Shown here piece after piece: positions 26,591 to 36,031 of a stretch of DNA of 64,000 bases (positions are counted from its first letter, which is position 1; each line of letters begins with the position of its first letter). The position numbers and the translations under genes are program-made. Under the pieces are notes generated by a model. It worked only from the letters and a program-made list of their open reading frames with translations, was not told the DNA's origin and searched no databases. The DNA comes from Clostridium uliginosum (GTDB lineage: Bacteria; Bacillota; Clostridia; Clostridiales; Clostridiaceae), in assembly GCF_900112485.1 (NCBI RefSeq), contig NZ_FOMG01000004.1:1-64000 (forward strand). Direction: 5' to 3'.

Positions 26591-27703
26591 CTAAAAATTA
26601 ATTTTATTTCTTCTCATCCCTACATTTAAGACTAATCCTAAATAAATAAAATTAGTAATGATAGAGCTTCCTCCGTAGCTCATAAATGGTAATGTTATTC
26701 CTGCTATAGGCATAATTCCAATTGTCATGCCTATATTTTGTAAAATAGAGAATAAAAATGAAGCAACTGTACCTACACAAATTAAACGACCTGTAATACT
26801 TTCTGATGATTTAGCCAATTTAATTATTCTATATAAGAGTATCCCATATAATGCTAATAATGCTATAGCTCCAATGAATCCCCATTCTTCCGCAACCACA
26901 GAAAATATAAAGTCAGTATGAGCTTCAGGAACAAATCCACTTACTGATTGATTTCCATTAAGAAATCCAGTTCCAAATATACCACCAGAACCAATTCCAA
27001 TTATAGACTGCGTCAACTGAAATCCAATATCCTGTTGATAAGTTCCAGGATCTAAGAAGGCGATAATTCTATTCTTTTGATAAACTTTTAGAAGCCCACT
27101 AAACCATATTAAAAGGCTAAAAGGAATCATGACAATTGCTCCTCCAAAGATAATCTTTAGATCTAAGCCTGATATATACAACATACCAAGAGCAATAAAA
27201 AAACATATTAATGCCATCCCTAAATTAGGTTGCTTTATAAGTAGAGCCATTGGAATTAAAGCATATAAACATAGAATAAAGAAATTCTTAGGATTATTCA
27301 CATCTCCTTCCATATCATCTATTTTTTTTGCAAGAATAATAATTAATCCAATTTTTGCAAATTCGCCTGGTTGAAAACTGAAACCTCCAATCTTTATCCA
27401 TGAATTAGCTCCTTTTACAGCTTTAGTTGCGAAATCAGTATATAATACCAATACAGCTCCAACCCAATAAATCAAATATGAATGATTCATGATTCTTTTA
27501 TAGTCAATAAATATAATGATAAATACTAAAATCAACCCTATTAGTAGCCATATTATTTGTGACATACAATAATAAAATCCATAATTTGCATATGTAGCAC
27601 TGTAAATATTAGCACTTCCAAAAAGGACAATAATGACTGCAGTGATAAGTGTTATATAGTCCAATTGTTTAAACAATTTTTTAGTTATTAAATTATTTAT
27701 CAT
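26591..27703 (-). CDS. rodA: RodA/FtsW family cell-wall polymerase
   Basis: SEDS-family peptidoglycan glycosyltransferase of 370 residues with about ten helices. Characteristic blocks: VKGANSWIKIGGFSFQPGEFAKIG, the EEWGFIGAI loop, and FMSYGGSS with a following helix near the C-terminus. RodA-type polymerases work with class B PBPs in cell elongation; the lack of division or sporulation genes alongside makes RodA more likely than FtsW or SpoVE, but this is inference. AAGGAGG lies 5 bases before the ATG. The gene stands alone. Confidence 0.88.
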   Translation of the reverse strand: MINNLITKKLFKQLDYITLITAVIIVLFGSANIYSATYANYGFYYCMSQIIWLLIGLILVFIIIFIDYKRIMNHSYLIYWVGAVLVLYTDFATKAVKGANSWIKIGGFSFQPGEFAKIGLIIILAKKIDDMEGDVNNPKNFFILCLYALIPMALLIKQPNLGMALICFFIALGMLYISGLDLKIIFGGAIVMIPFSLLIWFSGLLKVYQKNRIIAFLDPGTYQQDIGFQLTQSIIGIGSGGIFGTGFLNGNQSVSGFVPEAHTDFIFSVVAEEWGFIGAIALLALYGILLYRIIKLAKSSESITGRLICVGTVASFLFSILQNIGMTIGIMPIAGITLPFMSYGGSSIITNFIYLGLVLNVGMRRNKINF

Positions 27704-27875
27704 CTAATCCTCCTTAAAAAACATCATGCACAAATTATGCTACATTTTATTTAACAAATCAATTACTTTATAATTACTTTTATGTTATTAATAAATAAAT
27801 TGGTAAATTAATATAATTTTATTAACAATTAAGCACATTAAAAAAATACAAAAAGTTACTACTCACTTTATACCT

Positions 27876-28004
27876 TTAAAATTCTTTCTTCACTGAATAA
27901 ATCTCTTCAAACAAACTTATTGTACTTCCTATATTATCATCTATATAAAGTTTTACTGATTTTAATTTTAATTCAAATGAATTTTCTCTTTGTTTCCTTG
28001 GCAT
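27876..28004 (-). pseudogene. Truncated IS3-family transposase OrfA-like fragment
   Basis: 42 codons beginning MPRKQRENSFELKLKSVKLY, the style of IS3-group OrfA N-termini, ending in ISLFEEIYSVKKEF. The helix-turn-helix and the rest of the transposase are missing. An inverted repeat CCCCGTTAAGTA/TACTTAACGGGG lies just upstream. Confidence 0.4.
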
Positions 28005-28011
28005 AAAAATC

Positions 28012-28066
28012 ACCCCGTTAAGTAACTAATACTACAGCCTTTTTAACTGTGTCTACTTAACGGGGC
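28012..28066. repeat. 12-bp inverted repeat upstream of IS remnant
   Basis: CCCCGTTAAGTA and TACTTAACGGGG are exact complements about 30 bases apart. Possibly the terminal region of the former IS, or its control hairpin. Confidence 0.45.
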
Positions 28067-28211
28067 TCACTTCACAATACAGAAATCATCTCTTATGTGC
28101 TTAACACTCTTTTTCAATTGTCCTTGACATAGGTATCAGATTAAAATGTTATCTATATTTCTTTTTGTTATAGCTTTACCTAATAATTATGATACATCTA
28201 GTTCTTTAATA

Positions 28212-29435
28212 TTATAAGATTTTTTTAGCAAACTCCATATTATCAAGTTTATTTTTCTTTATGTAATACAAGACATCAACTAAATATGTTTTATGATGTT
28301 CTATAGTCTTAGAAAAAACTTGAATAAATCTAGCAATACTATCTGGAGAATAAGTATCCTTATTAAATAAAAATATACCTATTAAATAGAATCTAATGAA
28401 TGAATATCTTGTTAAAAGCATAATATATCCGTCAAATACTGATTCTGTTTCTGAAAAAGGAAATAGATTTTTATACATAAAATTAACTAAGTAATTTTCA
28501 AAAATATAGCTATTATTATTTATAAACTTTTTAAAATAAAGATCAAATCCGTTTTTATAAACTTCTGAATACTTATTCATATCTTTTATTTCATTAAAAT
28601 TAAATCCTGCGATAAGCTCTTTAGTATATTCTTGAAAAGAAATACTATCAACCTCTTTAAAGACATTTAAATCATCTATCATTTTCTTAAAAAAAGATAC
28701 TTCAAAAGTGTAATTTAATTTATCTTTTTTATAAGAACTATTAATTGAATTGATTTTATATTCATTAATAAATTTACTTACTCCATTATAATTATAATCA
28801 AGTTCTCCTTCTAATTCCTTCAAAAAGTCACCTAATATAAAAATTCTTTCACTTAAATCAAATTTTCGATTTTTTATTATTTTAATGCTAAAATCTCTAA
28901 TTTCTTTTAAATACTTTATAGGTGAATTCTTAAATTCTTTAGATTTAGTATCAAGATTACTTGATAGAATATGTTTACCTAAAGTTTCTTCACTTTCTTT
29001 GAATTCAATTCCATCTTTTTTTAATAGAAGAATTCTTGCAGCTTCTGGGCAAGCTACATCAAGTGACATTTCATAATATCCATCAATTTTATTAGTAATT
29101 CTAGGGAAAGATGTACAAACATTTGAAAGATATTCTTCTCCTACCTTAGAATAGATTATACAATAATTATTTTCATCTAAAAAAGGACATCTTTTCCCAT
29201 TCTTTAACTTAACTTTCCCATAATCTACTTCATCACTATAATAGTTATTATTATTATGAACATTTTTTTGAAACATTTTCTTCATATCTTTGTCTTGAAC
29301 TTTATAATACTGTTTGAATGTGCTTTTATCAATGTCTACATCCCAACCAACGCAACATGTATCTTCACATTCTCCCCCTATACACTTAAATTCTTTAAGA
29401 TACAGTGGGTATCTCATTTTTATCTTTTTTGCCAT
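28212..29435 (-). CDS. FliB-like flagellin lysine N-methylase family protein
   Basis: 407-residue protein. The N-terminus has a metal-binding cysteine array, CIGGECEDTCCVGWDVDID, then KNGKRCPFLDENNYCIIY and NVCTSFPRI, typical of the FliB / zinc-or-iron-chelating family (PF03692). Family members methylate flagellin lysines or bind Fe-S clusters. No flagellar genes are present in the window, and many clostridia hold several FliB paralogues away from flagellar loci, so the methylase role is only a family inference. AAGGAATG precedes the start. Confidence 0.85.
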   Translation of the reverse strand: MAKKIKMRYPLYLKEFKCIGGECEDTCCVGWDVDIDKSTFKQYYKVQDKDMKKMFQKNVHNNNNYYSDEVDYGKVKLKNGKRCPFLDENNYCIIYSKVGEEYLSNVCTSFPRITNKIDGYYEMSLDVACPEAARILLLKKDGIEFKESEETLGKHILSSNLDTKSKEFKNSPIKYLKEIRDFSIKIIKNRKFDLSERIFILGDFLKELEGELDYNYNGVSKFINEYKINSINSSYKKDKLNYTFEVSFFKKMIDDLNVFKEVDSISFQEYTKELIAGFNFNEIKDMNKYSEVYKNGFDLYFKKFINNNSYIFENYLVNFMYKNLFPFSETESVFDGYIMLLTRYSFIRFYLIGIFLFNKDTYSPDSIARFIQVFSKTIEHHKTYLVDVLYYIKKNKLDNMEFAKKIL

Positions 29436-29455
29436 TGTTTCATTCCTTATCTAAT

Positions 29456-29476
29456 TTATTTTTTTGAATGTGCCTA
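29456..29476. repeat. Half copy of family 1 element
   Basis: TTTTTTTGAATGTGCCTAA matches a right end. It lies just upstream of the FliB-like gene. Confidence 0.4.
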
Positions 29477-29991
29477 AAATTGATTCTCTTTCAAGTTAAT
29501 TTTAACATGACTTCTAGTTACTTTTAAGTAATCTATAAGCTTCTTTAACTCATAAAATATATATATACTAATAATTCCAACAATACAATAAATTTATAAT
29601 TTTTTATATTTAGTTTTCCCAAATAAACTTTATAAACTATTAGTTAAACTCATTTTATTCTTGCAACTCAATTCTAATAAATATATCTTTATTATAACAT
29701 ATTTGGTAAATAACTCATCATTCAATTTTAAAAGAGTATTTTACTTCATTAAAATTTACAATATTGAGATTAAAATATATTTAATTACAAAAAAATAAGT
29801 ACTAATTAAATGCTTATAAATCAAATAGATCATTTATATCTTTATGTCCCATTAATCACTCAACTATTTTTATTAAAAGCTGTTGTTTTGAATTTTCATT
29901 TTTGTACTAATTAGTATTATTTAAAATGATATGATATACTATATATAGGGATTTTTGTTTAATATTACTATATAAAAAAGGGGGTATTATT
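29477..29991. other. AT-rich intergenic region
   Basis: About 500 bases between divergent genes with no ORF, repeat or structured RNA recognised. A TATGATATACTATA stretch near 29930 may hold the antiporter promoter. Confidence 0.35.
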
Positions 29992-31197
29992 ATGAATTCT
30001 TATCATTTTTTATTTGATTTAGCATTAATATTATTAACTACAAAAGTTTTAGGATTAGCAAACAAGCGTTTCCAGCTTCCACAAGTTGTTGGTGCTTTAA
30101 TGGCCGGAGTATTATTTGGACCTACTGTTTTTAACCTTTTAAATGAAACAGAGTTTATAACTCAACTCTCTCAAATTGGAGTAATTGTTTTAATGTTTTG
30201 TGCTGGTCTTGAAACTAATGTAGATGAATTAAAGAAATCTAGCAAATCATCTTTTATCATTGCTTTAATAGGTGTTCTTTTACCTCTTATAGGTGGGTTT
30301 ATAATATGCTGTTTCTTTAATAATGACCCTTCTATTTCAGATGCATCTGCAAGTGTAATTCTACAAAATATATTTATTGGAGTTATATTGACAGCTACTT
30401 CTGTTAGTATAACTGTTGAGAGTTTAAAAGAAATGGGCAAGCTTAATACAAATGTTGGAAGTGCAATTTTAGGTGCAGCAATTATAGATGATATCTTAGG
30501 TATAATTGCTCTTACTATAGTTACCAGTTTTGCTGATTCAAATATCAATATTTGGGTAGTATTATTTAAAATTTTTGCATTCTTTATTTTTGCAGCCATT
30601 TGTTGTGTCATATTTTACAAATTCTTTTCAAATGTTCAATTAAGACATGATAAGGGTATGCGTAGATTTGTAATACTTTCTTTTGTATATTGCTTAATAC
30701 TTTCTTATTGTGCAGAAGTATTTTTTGGAGTAGCTGATATAACGGGTGCATTTATAGCTGGGCTTATAATTTCAAAAACTAAATATTCCAAATATATAGC
30801 ATCACGTTTTGAAACACTTTCATATATGCTACTTTCTCCAGTTTTCTTTGCTAGTATCGGAATAAAATTTAAATTACCAGCAATGACTTTATCAATGGTT
30901 ATATTTTCTATAGTACTTGTGCTAGTTGCTATCTTAACTAAAATTATAGGTTGTGGATTTGCTGCAAAATTATGTAAGTTCTCTTCTCTAGAATCTCTTC
31001 AAATAGGAACTGGAATGGTATCTAGAGGAGAAGTTGCTTTGATAGTTGCAAATAAAGGTGCAGCCTTAGGTCTTATGTCTTCTATATTTTTTGGCCCTGT
31101 TATAATTATGATAATCGCAACAACTGTGGTTACGCCACTACTATTAAAAATAGTATTTTCAGATCGTAATAATAAAAATATTAAACTCAGCACCTAA
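29992..31197 (+). CDS. Kef-type cation:proton antiporter (CPA2 family)
   Basis: 401-residue membrane protein with about 12 helices. The opening (LALILLTTKVLGLANKRFQL) and PQVVGALMAGVLFGP are typical of CPA2 transporters, and AIIDDILGII holds the paired aspartates of the ion-binding site. There is no RCK/TrkA-N nucleotide-binding C-terminal domain, so it is the short NapA/GerN-like type rather than full KefB/C. Likely Na+ or K+/H+ exchange; GerN-type spore-germination roles exist in Bacillus. GGGGG precedes the ATG and a terminator follows the stop. Confidence 0.9.
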   Translation: MNSYHFLFDLALILLTTKVLGLANKRFQLPQVVGALMAGVLFGPTVFNLLNETEFITQLSQIGVIVLMFCAGLETNVDELKKSSKSSFIIALIGVLLPLIGGFIICCFFNNDPSISDASASVILQNIFIGVILTATSVSITVESLKEMGKLNTNVGSAILGAAIIDDILGIIALTIVTSFADSNINIWVVLFKIFAFFIFAAICCVIFYKFFSNVQLRHDKGMRRFVILSFVYCLILSYCAEVFFGVADITGAFIAGLIISKTKYSKYIASRFETLSYMLLSPVFFASIGIKFKLPAMTLSMVIFSIVLVLVAILTKIIGCGFAAKLCKFSSLESLQIGTGMVSRGEVALIVANKGAALGLMSSIFFGPVIIMIIATTVVTPLLLKIVFSDRNNKNIKLST

Positions 31198-31198
31198 A

Positions 31199-31234
31199 TT
31201 CAGGTGGAGTATAAGAACTCCACCTGAAAATTTT
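31199..31234 (+). terminator. Terminator of the antiporter gene
   Basis: 12-bp stem TTCAGGTGGAGT/ACTCCACCTGAA (31199-31210, 31217-31228) followed by AATTTT, starting 2 bases after the stop codon. Confidence 0.8.
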
Positions 31235-31374
31235 CACTTTATTAAAATTGGAGTTCCTACTACTATTTCATAAAATGTTGGAATTGCTCGTACATTTTCT
31301 ACTTTTGTTTCTGATCAATTTTCTTCTATATAAATTTCATCTATTTAATAAGAATGTTTAATGAATTTATCCTG

Positions 31375-33378
31375 TTAAATCTTAAAAAATTTCACTGAAT
31401 TAACCATATCATCTGTCATTTCTGATAAATTTTGTGAAGAACTTGAAAGTTCTTCTGTAGAAGCATTCATTTCTTCTACAGATGCCATAATCTCTTCTGC
31501 TGAAGCTGAAACTTCCTCCGATATTGCTGCAGCACCTTCTGTTTTTTCAAATATACTATCTTTCTTAGCCTCTATACTTTTTGCATACTCTGAAGTACTA
31601 GTTATTTTGGGATTCATTTTTTTTATATACTCAGATATTTCTTTAAAAGAATTTATTGCAACATCAATTTGTTTCTTTTGGTTTTCTATTTCAACTTTCA
31701 TAAGGTCTGTAGTATTTACTACATTTTTAGTATCTTCAGTTACTCCACATATTATTTTTGCTATATTTTCTGCTGAATCTTTACTTTGTTCTGCTAGTTT
31801 TCTTATTTCATCTGCAACTACTGAAAATCCTTTTCCTGCTTCACCTGCTCTTGCAGCTTCTATCGCAGCATTTAATGCTAATAAATTTGTTTGTTGCGCT
31901 ATATTATTTATCAATTCTGTTATTGCATTTACACTATTAATCTTGTTTTCTACATTGTTTATTTTATTTATCACATCATTAAAAGCGTTTGTAACATTTT
32001 TTACTGATATAACAACATTTTGCATATCTTTATTGCTACTTAATGCCATATCATCAATTTCATTGGACATTAAATCAATAGAAGATATATCTAATAATAA
32101 ATTGTCAAGCTCAGCACTAAACTCGTTTAGCATTGTAACTATGTCATTTAGATTTTGTGACTGCTCTATAGTTCCAGAAGAGACACATTGTATAGATGAT
32201 GAAATATTAGAAGAAGATGCTGTTAGTTCTTCTGACATAGCTGCTAAGTTACTTGATTGATTATTTATAATACTAGAGCCATTTTTTATTGAATTAATAA
32301 TCTTACCAATATTTCCTTGTGTATTTTTTAACGCACGTGCCATATTCCCTATCTCATTTTTATAATTCATAAATTTATCATCTATATCTATATTCAAATC
32401 TCCATTTGAAATTAAATTAAGGTGGGCTTCCATGCTTTTTATTAACTTAGAAATTTTATCCGAAACCAAACAAATAATAAGGATTACAATTACTATTGAT
32501 AAAATTGATATTCCAATTATAGTTTTATTTAATATTGGCATACTGCTCAAAACATCATCTTTATTAACATATACACCAATAGACCATCCATTTACATTTA
32601 CAGGAGAATAAGTCATATATTTTCTAGTACCTTCATAAGTATATTCTCCTATACCATCTTCTCCATCGATCATTTTTTTTTCTATTTCTACAAGCTCTTT
32701 TAACTGTGGATTATTATTTAATTCCTTAATATTGTTTGATTTCTTATATACTAAGTTCATATCAGTATTGGCTATAACATCTGCATTACTATTAATCATG
32801 TATGCTTTTCCAGTTTTTAAAATTTGTATTTTATTTATATCATTAATTATTTCATCTGCATTTGAATACACAGTCATAACACCTATAATATCATTTTCAT
32901 TTTTTATAGGTATAGAATACGCTATAACCATTGTTTTGTTATCTTTATTATTTAAAAAAGGGTCTGACACAACTATTTTCCCTTCTAAACTGTCTTTAAA
33001 ATATTTTTCATTACCTATTTTAACTACTTTATTATCTAAAGTTATCATATCACCATTTTTATCTGAAATTCCAATATCTATAAGATTATATTTCTTTTTA
33101 TAAACATTCATAATTTTTATCTTTTCATTTATATTCGTACTATCATCTTTAAATCTACTATCATCTGCAATTTCTTCAACTAAATTAACATTTCCTTTAA
33201 TAATGTTCTGTACATTTTGAGCCGCAACACTGCTTGTACTGTTAAGTATATTTACAGACGTTTCTTCAATAAGTTTTTCAGATATTTTATAGGATGTAAA
33301 AGATACAGCTGACAAAGCTATTATTATTACTATCCCAAATTTAATTATAAGTTCAAATTTAATTTTTTTTAATTTCAT
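31375..33378 (-). CDS. Methyl-accepting chemotaxis protein
   Basis: 667-residue chemoreceptor. Helix one (about 10-30), a double-Cache-type sensor (about 40-270; [36 protein letters not shown]), helix two (about 280-303), HAMP, then a long coiled-coil signalling domain with the conserved tip ([20 protein letters not shown]). dCache sensors often bind amino acids or other small molecules. Stand-alone gene, with no che genes in the window; AGGAG precedes the ATG. Confidence 0.94.
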   Translation of the reverse strand: MKLKKIKFELIIKFGIVIIIALSAVSFTSYKISEKLIEETSVNILNSTSSVAAQNVQNIIKGNVNLVEEIADDSRFKDDSTNINEKIKIMNVYKKKYNLIDIGISDKNGDMITLDNKVVKIGNEKYFKDSLEGKIVVSDPFLNNKDNKTMVIAYSIPIKNENDIIGVMTVYSNADEIINDINKIQILKTGKAYMINSNADVIANTDMNLVYKKSNNIKELNNNPQLKELVEIEKKMIDGEDGIGEYTYEGTRKYMTYSPVNVNGWSIGVYVNKDDVLSSMPILNKTIIGISILSIVIVILIICLVSDKISKLIKSMEAHLNLISNGDLNIDIDDKFMNYKNEIGNMARALKNTQGNIGKIINSIKNGSSIINNQSSNLAAMSEELTASSSNISSSIQCVSSGTIEQSQNLNDIVTMLNEFSAELDNLLLDISSIDLMSNEIDDMALSSNKDMQNVVISVKNVTNAFNDVINKINNVENKINSVNAITELINNIAQQTNLLALNAAIEAARAGEAGKGFSVVADEIRKLAEQSKDSAENIAKIICGVTEDTKNVVNTTDLMKVEIENQKKQIDVAINSFKEISEYIKKMNPKITSTSEYAKSIEAKKDSIFEKTEGAAAISEEVSASAEEIMASVEEMNASTEELSSSSQNLSEMTDDMVNSVKFFKI

Positions 33379-33767
33379 TTATTTAACTCCTCGTCCTTTT
33401 TAATATTTATTTTTTTAAATTTAATTAATATAGATTATAAGTTCATTAAATTTTAATGTTGAGCCTTTATTTTATTTAATTAAAATGGAAAAAAATTATA
33501 TATATTTTAACAAACTTTTTTCATTATATCACTTCAATACATATTTTTACTAAAATATTTAATATTTTGAATTTTTAAATATTTATACTTATATACTGCT
33601 TCCTCATTAATAACTGAAATGATCACATTGAAGATAGCTTCAATGCAGTCTTTATATACTATAATTTCATCTAAAAGTTTAGAATCTGCTCAAATAATAC
33701 AATTATTTGTATTGCATTATGTAACTATATAAAGTTTTAGGTAGTTATAATTAATAGAGTTAGAAAA
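33379..33767. other. AT-rich intergenic region
   Basis: No ORF seen. A small hairpin CATTGAAG/CTTCAATG lies at about 33631-33650. Part is the chemoreceptor promoter region. Confidence 0.3.
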
Positions 33768-33802
33768 AGGCAGTAAATTTATTTTTAATAAATTTACTGC
33801 CT
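33768..33802 (-). terminator. Terminator of phnA
   Basis: 14-bp perfect stem AGGCAGTAAATTTA (33768-33781) with 33789-33802, followed by TTTTT on the minus strand. Confidence 0.75.
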
Positions 33803-33887
33803 AGAAATTAATGAACTATTTTACTTAAATAAGTGCCTTTAATTTTTTTATTCTTTGTTCAAAATATTTTTAATATTTTACAATGCC

Positions 33888-34229
33888 TTATATCTTTTTA
33901 ACAAATTCAGATTTTAAACTCATAGCTCCAAAACCATCAATTTTACAATCAATGTCATGATCTCCATCAACCAAACGTATGTTTTTTACTTTTGTACCTT
34001 TTTTTATAGATGATGAACTTCCCTTTACCTTAAGATCTTTGATTACTGTTACAGAATCACCATCACTTAATATATTTCCATTTGAATCTTTTACAACCTT
34101 TTCATCATCATTATTTTCATTTTCTGATTTTAGAGTCCACTCATGAGCACATTCTGGGCAAATAAAAAGACTTCCATCTTCGTAAGTATATTCTGAATTA
34201 CATTTTGGGCAATTTGGTAAATTAACCAT
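33888..34229 (-). CDS. phnA: PhnA/YjdM-family zinc-ribbon protein
   Basis: 113-residue cytosolic protein. N-terminal zinc ribbon [21 protein letters not shown], then the PhnA domain with the family motif [20 protein letters not shown] and [20 protein letters not shown]. Once linked to phosphonate use in E. coli, but the domain is widespread and its function is unresolved. No phosphonate genes are nearby. GGAGG lies 10 bases before the ATG. Confidence 0.92.
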   Translation of the reverse strand: MVNLPNCPKCNSEYTYEDGSLFICPECAHEWTLKSENENNDDEKVVKDSNGNILSDGDSVTVIKDLKVKGSSSSIKKGTKVKNIRLVDGDHDIDCKIDGFGAMSLKSEFVKKI

Positions 34230-34399
34230 AAATTCATTTCCTCCATTCGTTAGTGTTAATTCTAATACATAAGTATTATTTTAAATTTCCTTTTTAAGAT
34301 TCGTAAGAATAATAATTACTAACCTAAAATTCACAAAAAAATATATAAGGAGTTCCTTATAGGCTTATATAATATCATAGTCTTCTCATATTGACAAAC

Positions 34400-34456
34400 C
34401 TTCCTCCATATACAAAACTTATATTTTCAGGTGTAATAATAAATCTTCCTTTAACC
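34400..34456 (-). pseudogene. Fragment duplicated from the BNR-repeat gene
   Basis: On the minus strand this translates as GRFIITPENISFVYGG, matching GSFIITPENISFVYGG of the protein at 21568-22812; at DNA level about 46 of 50 bases agree with 22122-22172. It is too short to code and is probably a relic of a lost paralogue or of a recombination event. Confidence 0.6.
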
Positions 34457-34554
34457 TAATTTGCTTTGTTATTCTTCTTTTAATTTGTTTTATAACCATA
34501 TTATGCTAACATAAGTAATATAAGTATAATTTTAATACAAAGGGGTAAAGTAAA

Positions 34555-35670
34555 ATGATAAAAAAATTAATAACTAGTTTACTTATTGCTGCAACTGTAA
34601 TATCCATAAATCCAATATGTGCAAACGCAGCATGGAAAGAAGATAATAATGGATGGTGGTATTCAGAATCAAGTAGTTACTCTACTGGTTGGAAACAAAT
34701 TGATGGTTATTGGTACTATTTTGATTCAAATGGATATATGAAAACAGGATGGCTACAAGATAATGGAAAATGGTATTATTTAATTCCAAGTGGAGTCATG
34801 AAAACTGGTTGGCTTAAAGATGGATTAACATGGTATTATCTATATGACAATGGAAGTATGGTTACTGGAAAGGTAACAGTAGAAGGAAAAACATATGAAT
34901 TGGATAGCAAAGGGAAATTACTAGAAAATCCTCAGAATAAATCTGAAGAAAATATTGCTGTTAGTACAAAGCCTTCTGAAGAAAAATTAAAAGCTACTCC
35001 TAATTATAGCTGGTTTGAAGAAAATGGTAATAAATATTTTAAATTAAATGATGATTGTATTACAGGTGTATGGAATATAGACGGAGATACATATATATTT
35101 GATAATAATGATGCATTGCAAAAGGGAGAATATACTGCAGAAAATGGAGTAAAATATCTTTTTGATAATGATGGAAAGTATGTGAAATGTCTTAATAAAG
35201 ATAATACTAGATTGTATACAGGTTTTGGAATAACTACTAAATCAAGTACAAATAATCCAAAGGTAAGATTAGATGATGACTATATGATGAATATATCTGA
35301 TGTTTTTTCAAGTGATCCTGAAAAAAATGGAATAAAAATACAAGACAAAATAGGTAGTCATTTAGATGTAACACAACCTAAAGCAACAATTAAAGGTAAA
35401 ACATTAAATTGTAGAACTAATCAAACAGTTAGTTTAAGTGTTGTTGAAGCCTGCAGTACAGATAGTAATCATTTATTATTGCCTAACTTATTAGTAACAT
35501 CTAAATCAACAAACCAAGATGTAGCCTTTTTAGGAATTGATTTTAATTGGGCAGATGGTTATTTAAGCATGATATGTCCAAATGTTATTGCAAGAAAACC
35601 TGGAAAGACAACTATTACAATAAATGTTAATGGCTCTACTACTTCATTTGATGTAGTTGTAACTGAATAA
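34555..35670 (+). CDS. Secreted choline-binding protein with C-terminal Ig-like region
   Basis: 371 residues. Signal peptide 1-24 (ending ANA), then four clear choline-binding repeats (GWLQDNGKWYYLIPSGVMKT type) and two or three degenerate ones to about residue 220. The C-terminal 140 residues are of different character, ending with a bacterial Ig-like pattern (VIARKPGKTTITINVNGSTT, FDVVVTE) as in Big_2 domains. Likely attached to choline on the cell wall, displaying the Ig-like module. GGGG precedes the ATG. Confidence 0.88.
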   Translation: MIKKLITSLLIAATVISINPICANAAWKEDNNGWWYSESSSYSTGWKQIDGYWYYFDSNGYMKTGWLQDNGKWYYLIPSGVMKTGWLKDGLTWYYLYDNGSMVTGKVTVEGKTYELDSKGKLLENPQNKSEENIAVSTKPSEEKLKATPNYSWFEENGNKYFKLNDDCITGVWNIDGDTYIFDNNDALQKGEYTAENGVKYLFDNDGKYVKCLNKDNTRLYTGFGITTKSSTNNPKVRLDDDYMMNISDVFSSDPEKNGIKIQDKIGSHLDVTQPKATIKGKTLNCRTNQTVSLSVVEACSTDSNHLLLPNLLVTSKSTNQDVAFLGIDFNWADGYLSMICPNVIARKPGKTTITINVNGSTTSFDVVVTE

Positions 35671-35800
35671 AAATTGACCTAAAATATAATTTGCTCGCAA
35701 AGCATATATCAAAAATATTCTTCATAAAATACTTTCCTGATTAACAACTTTAATATATACAAAAGTTTACATCACTATATAATTATAATTTAACAAAATA

Positions 35801-35842
35801 GAAGGCTGGAAGCTAGATTTAATCTAGTTTTCAGCCTTTTAA
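35801..35842 (+). terminator. Terminator of the choline-binding gene
   Basis: Stem AAGGCTGGAAGCTAGATTT with its near-complement ending 35838, followed by TTTTAAAATTTC. Confidence 0.75.
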
Positions 35843-35857
35843 AATTTCATCTCCTAT

Positions 35858-35940
35858 CTAGCATTCGTAACACTTCTACTGCTGCAAGTTTGAGACTAGG
35901 TACTCCTTGAGTGTATAACGGATGCGCACTCCTGGATAAC
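35858..35940. repeat. Left inverted repeat flanking oleate hydratase
   Basis: CTAGCATTCGTAACACTTCTA...TAACGGATGCGCACTCCTGGATAA matches, in reverse orientation, 37930-37990 on the other side of the oleate hydratase gene, with a 20-base internal length difference. Confidence 0.55.
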
Positions 35941-36031
35941 GATTTCTTAGTTTATAACTTGATCTATCAAATAAAAAGAAATTACAAGTTTTTTAAATTC
36001 ACTTTATAAGTGTGTTTGTCTTTAAAATTCA

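Larger units (their letters stand above)
27829..28104. mobile_element. Family 1-like ends enclosing an IS remnant
   Basis: TTAAGCACATTAAAAAAATA (27829) and CTCTTATGTGCTTAA (to 28104) are opposed family 1 ends. The interval contains the IS3-like ORF fragment and its palindrome, unlike the ORF-free cores of other copies. Confidence 0.45.

Noticed and set aside
31607..32260. Plus-strand open frame of 217 codons
   Set aside because: It lies fully antisense to the chemoreceptor coiled coil; codon bias of the opposite strand explains it and there is no ribosome site.
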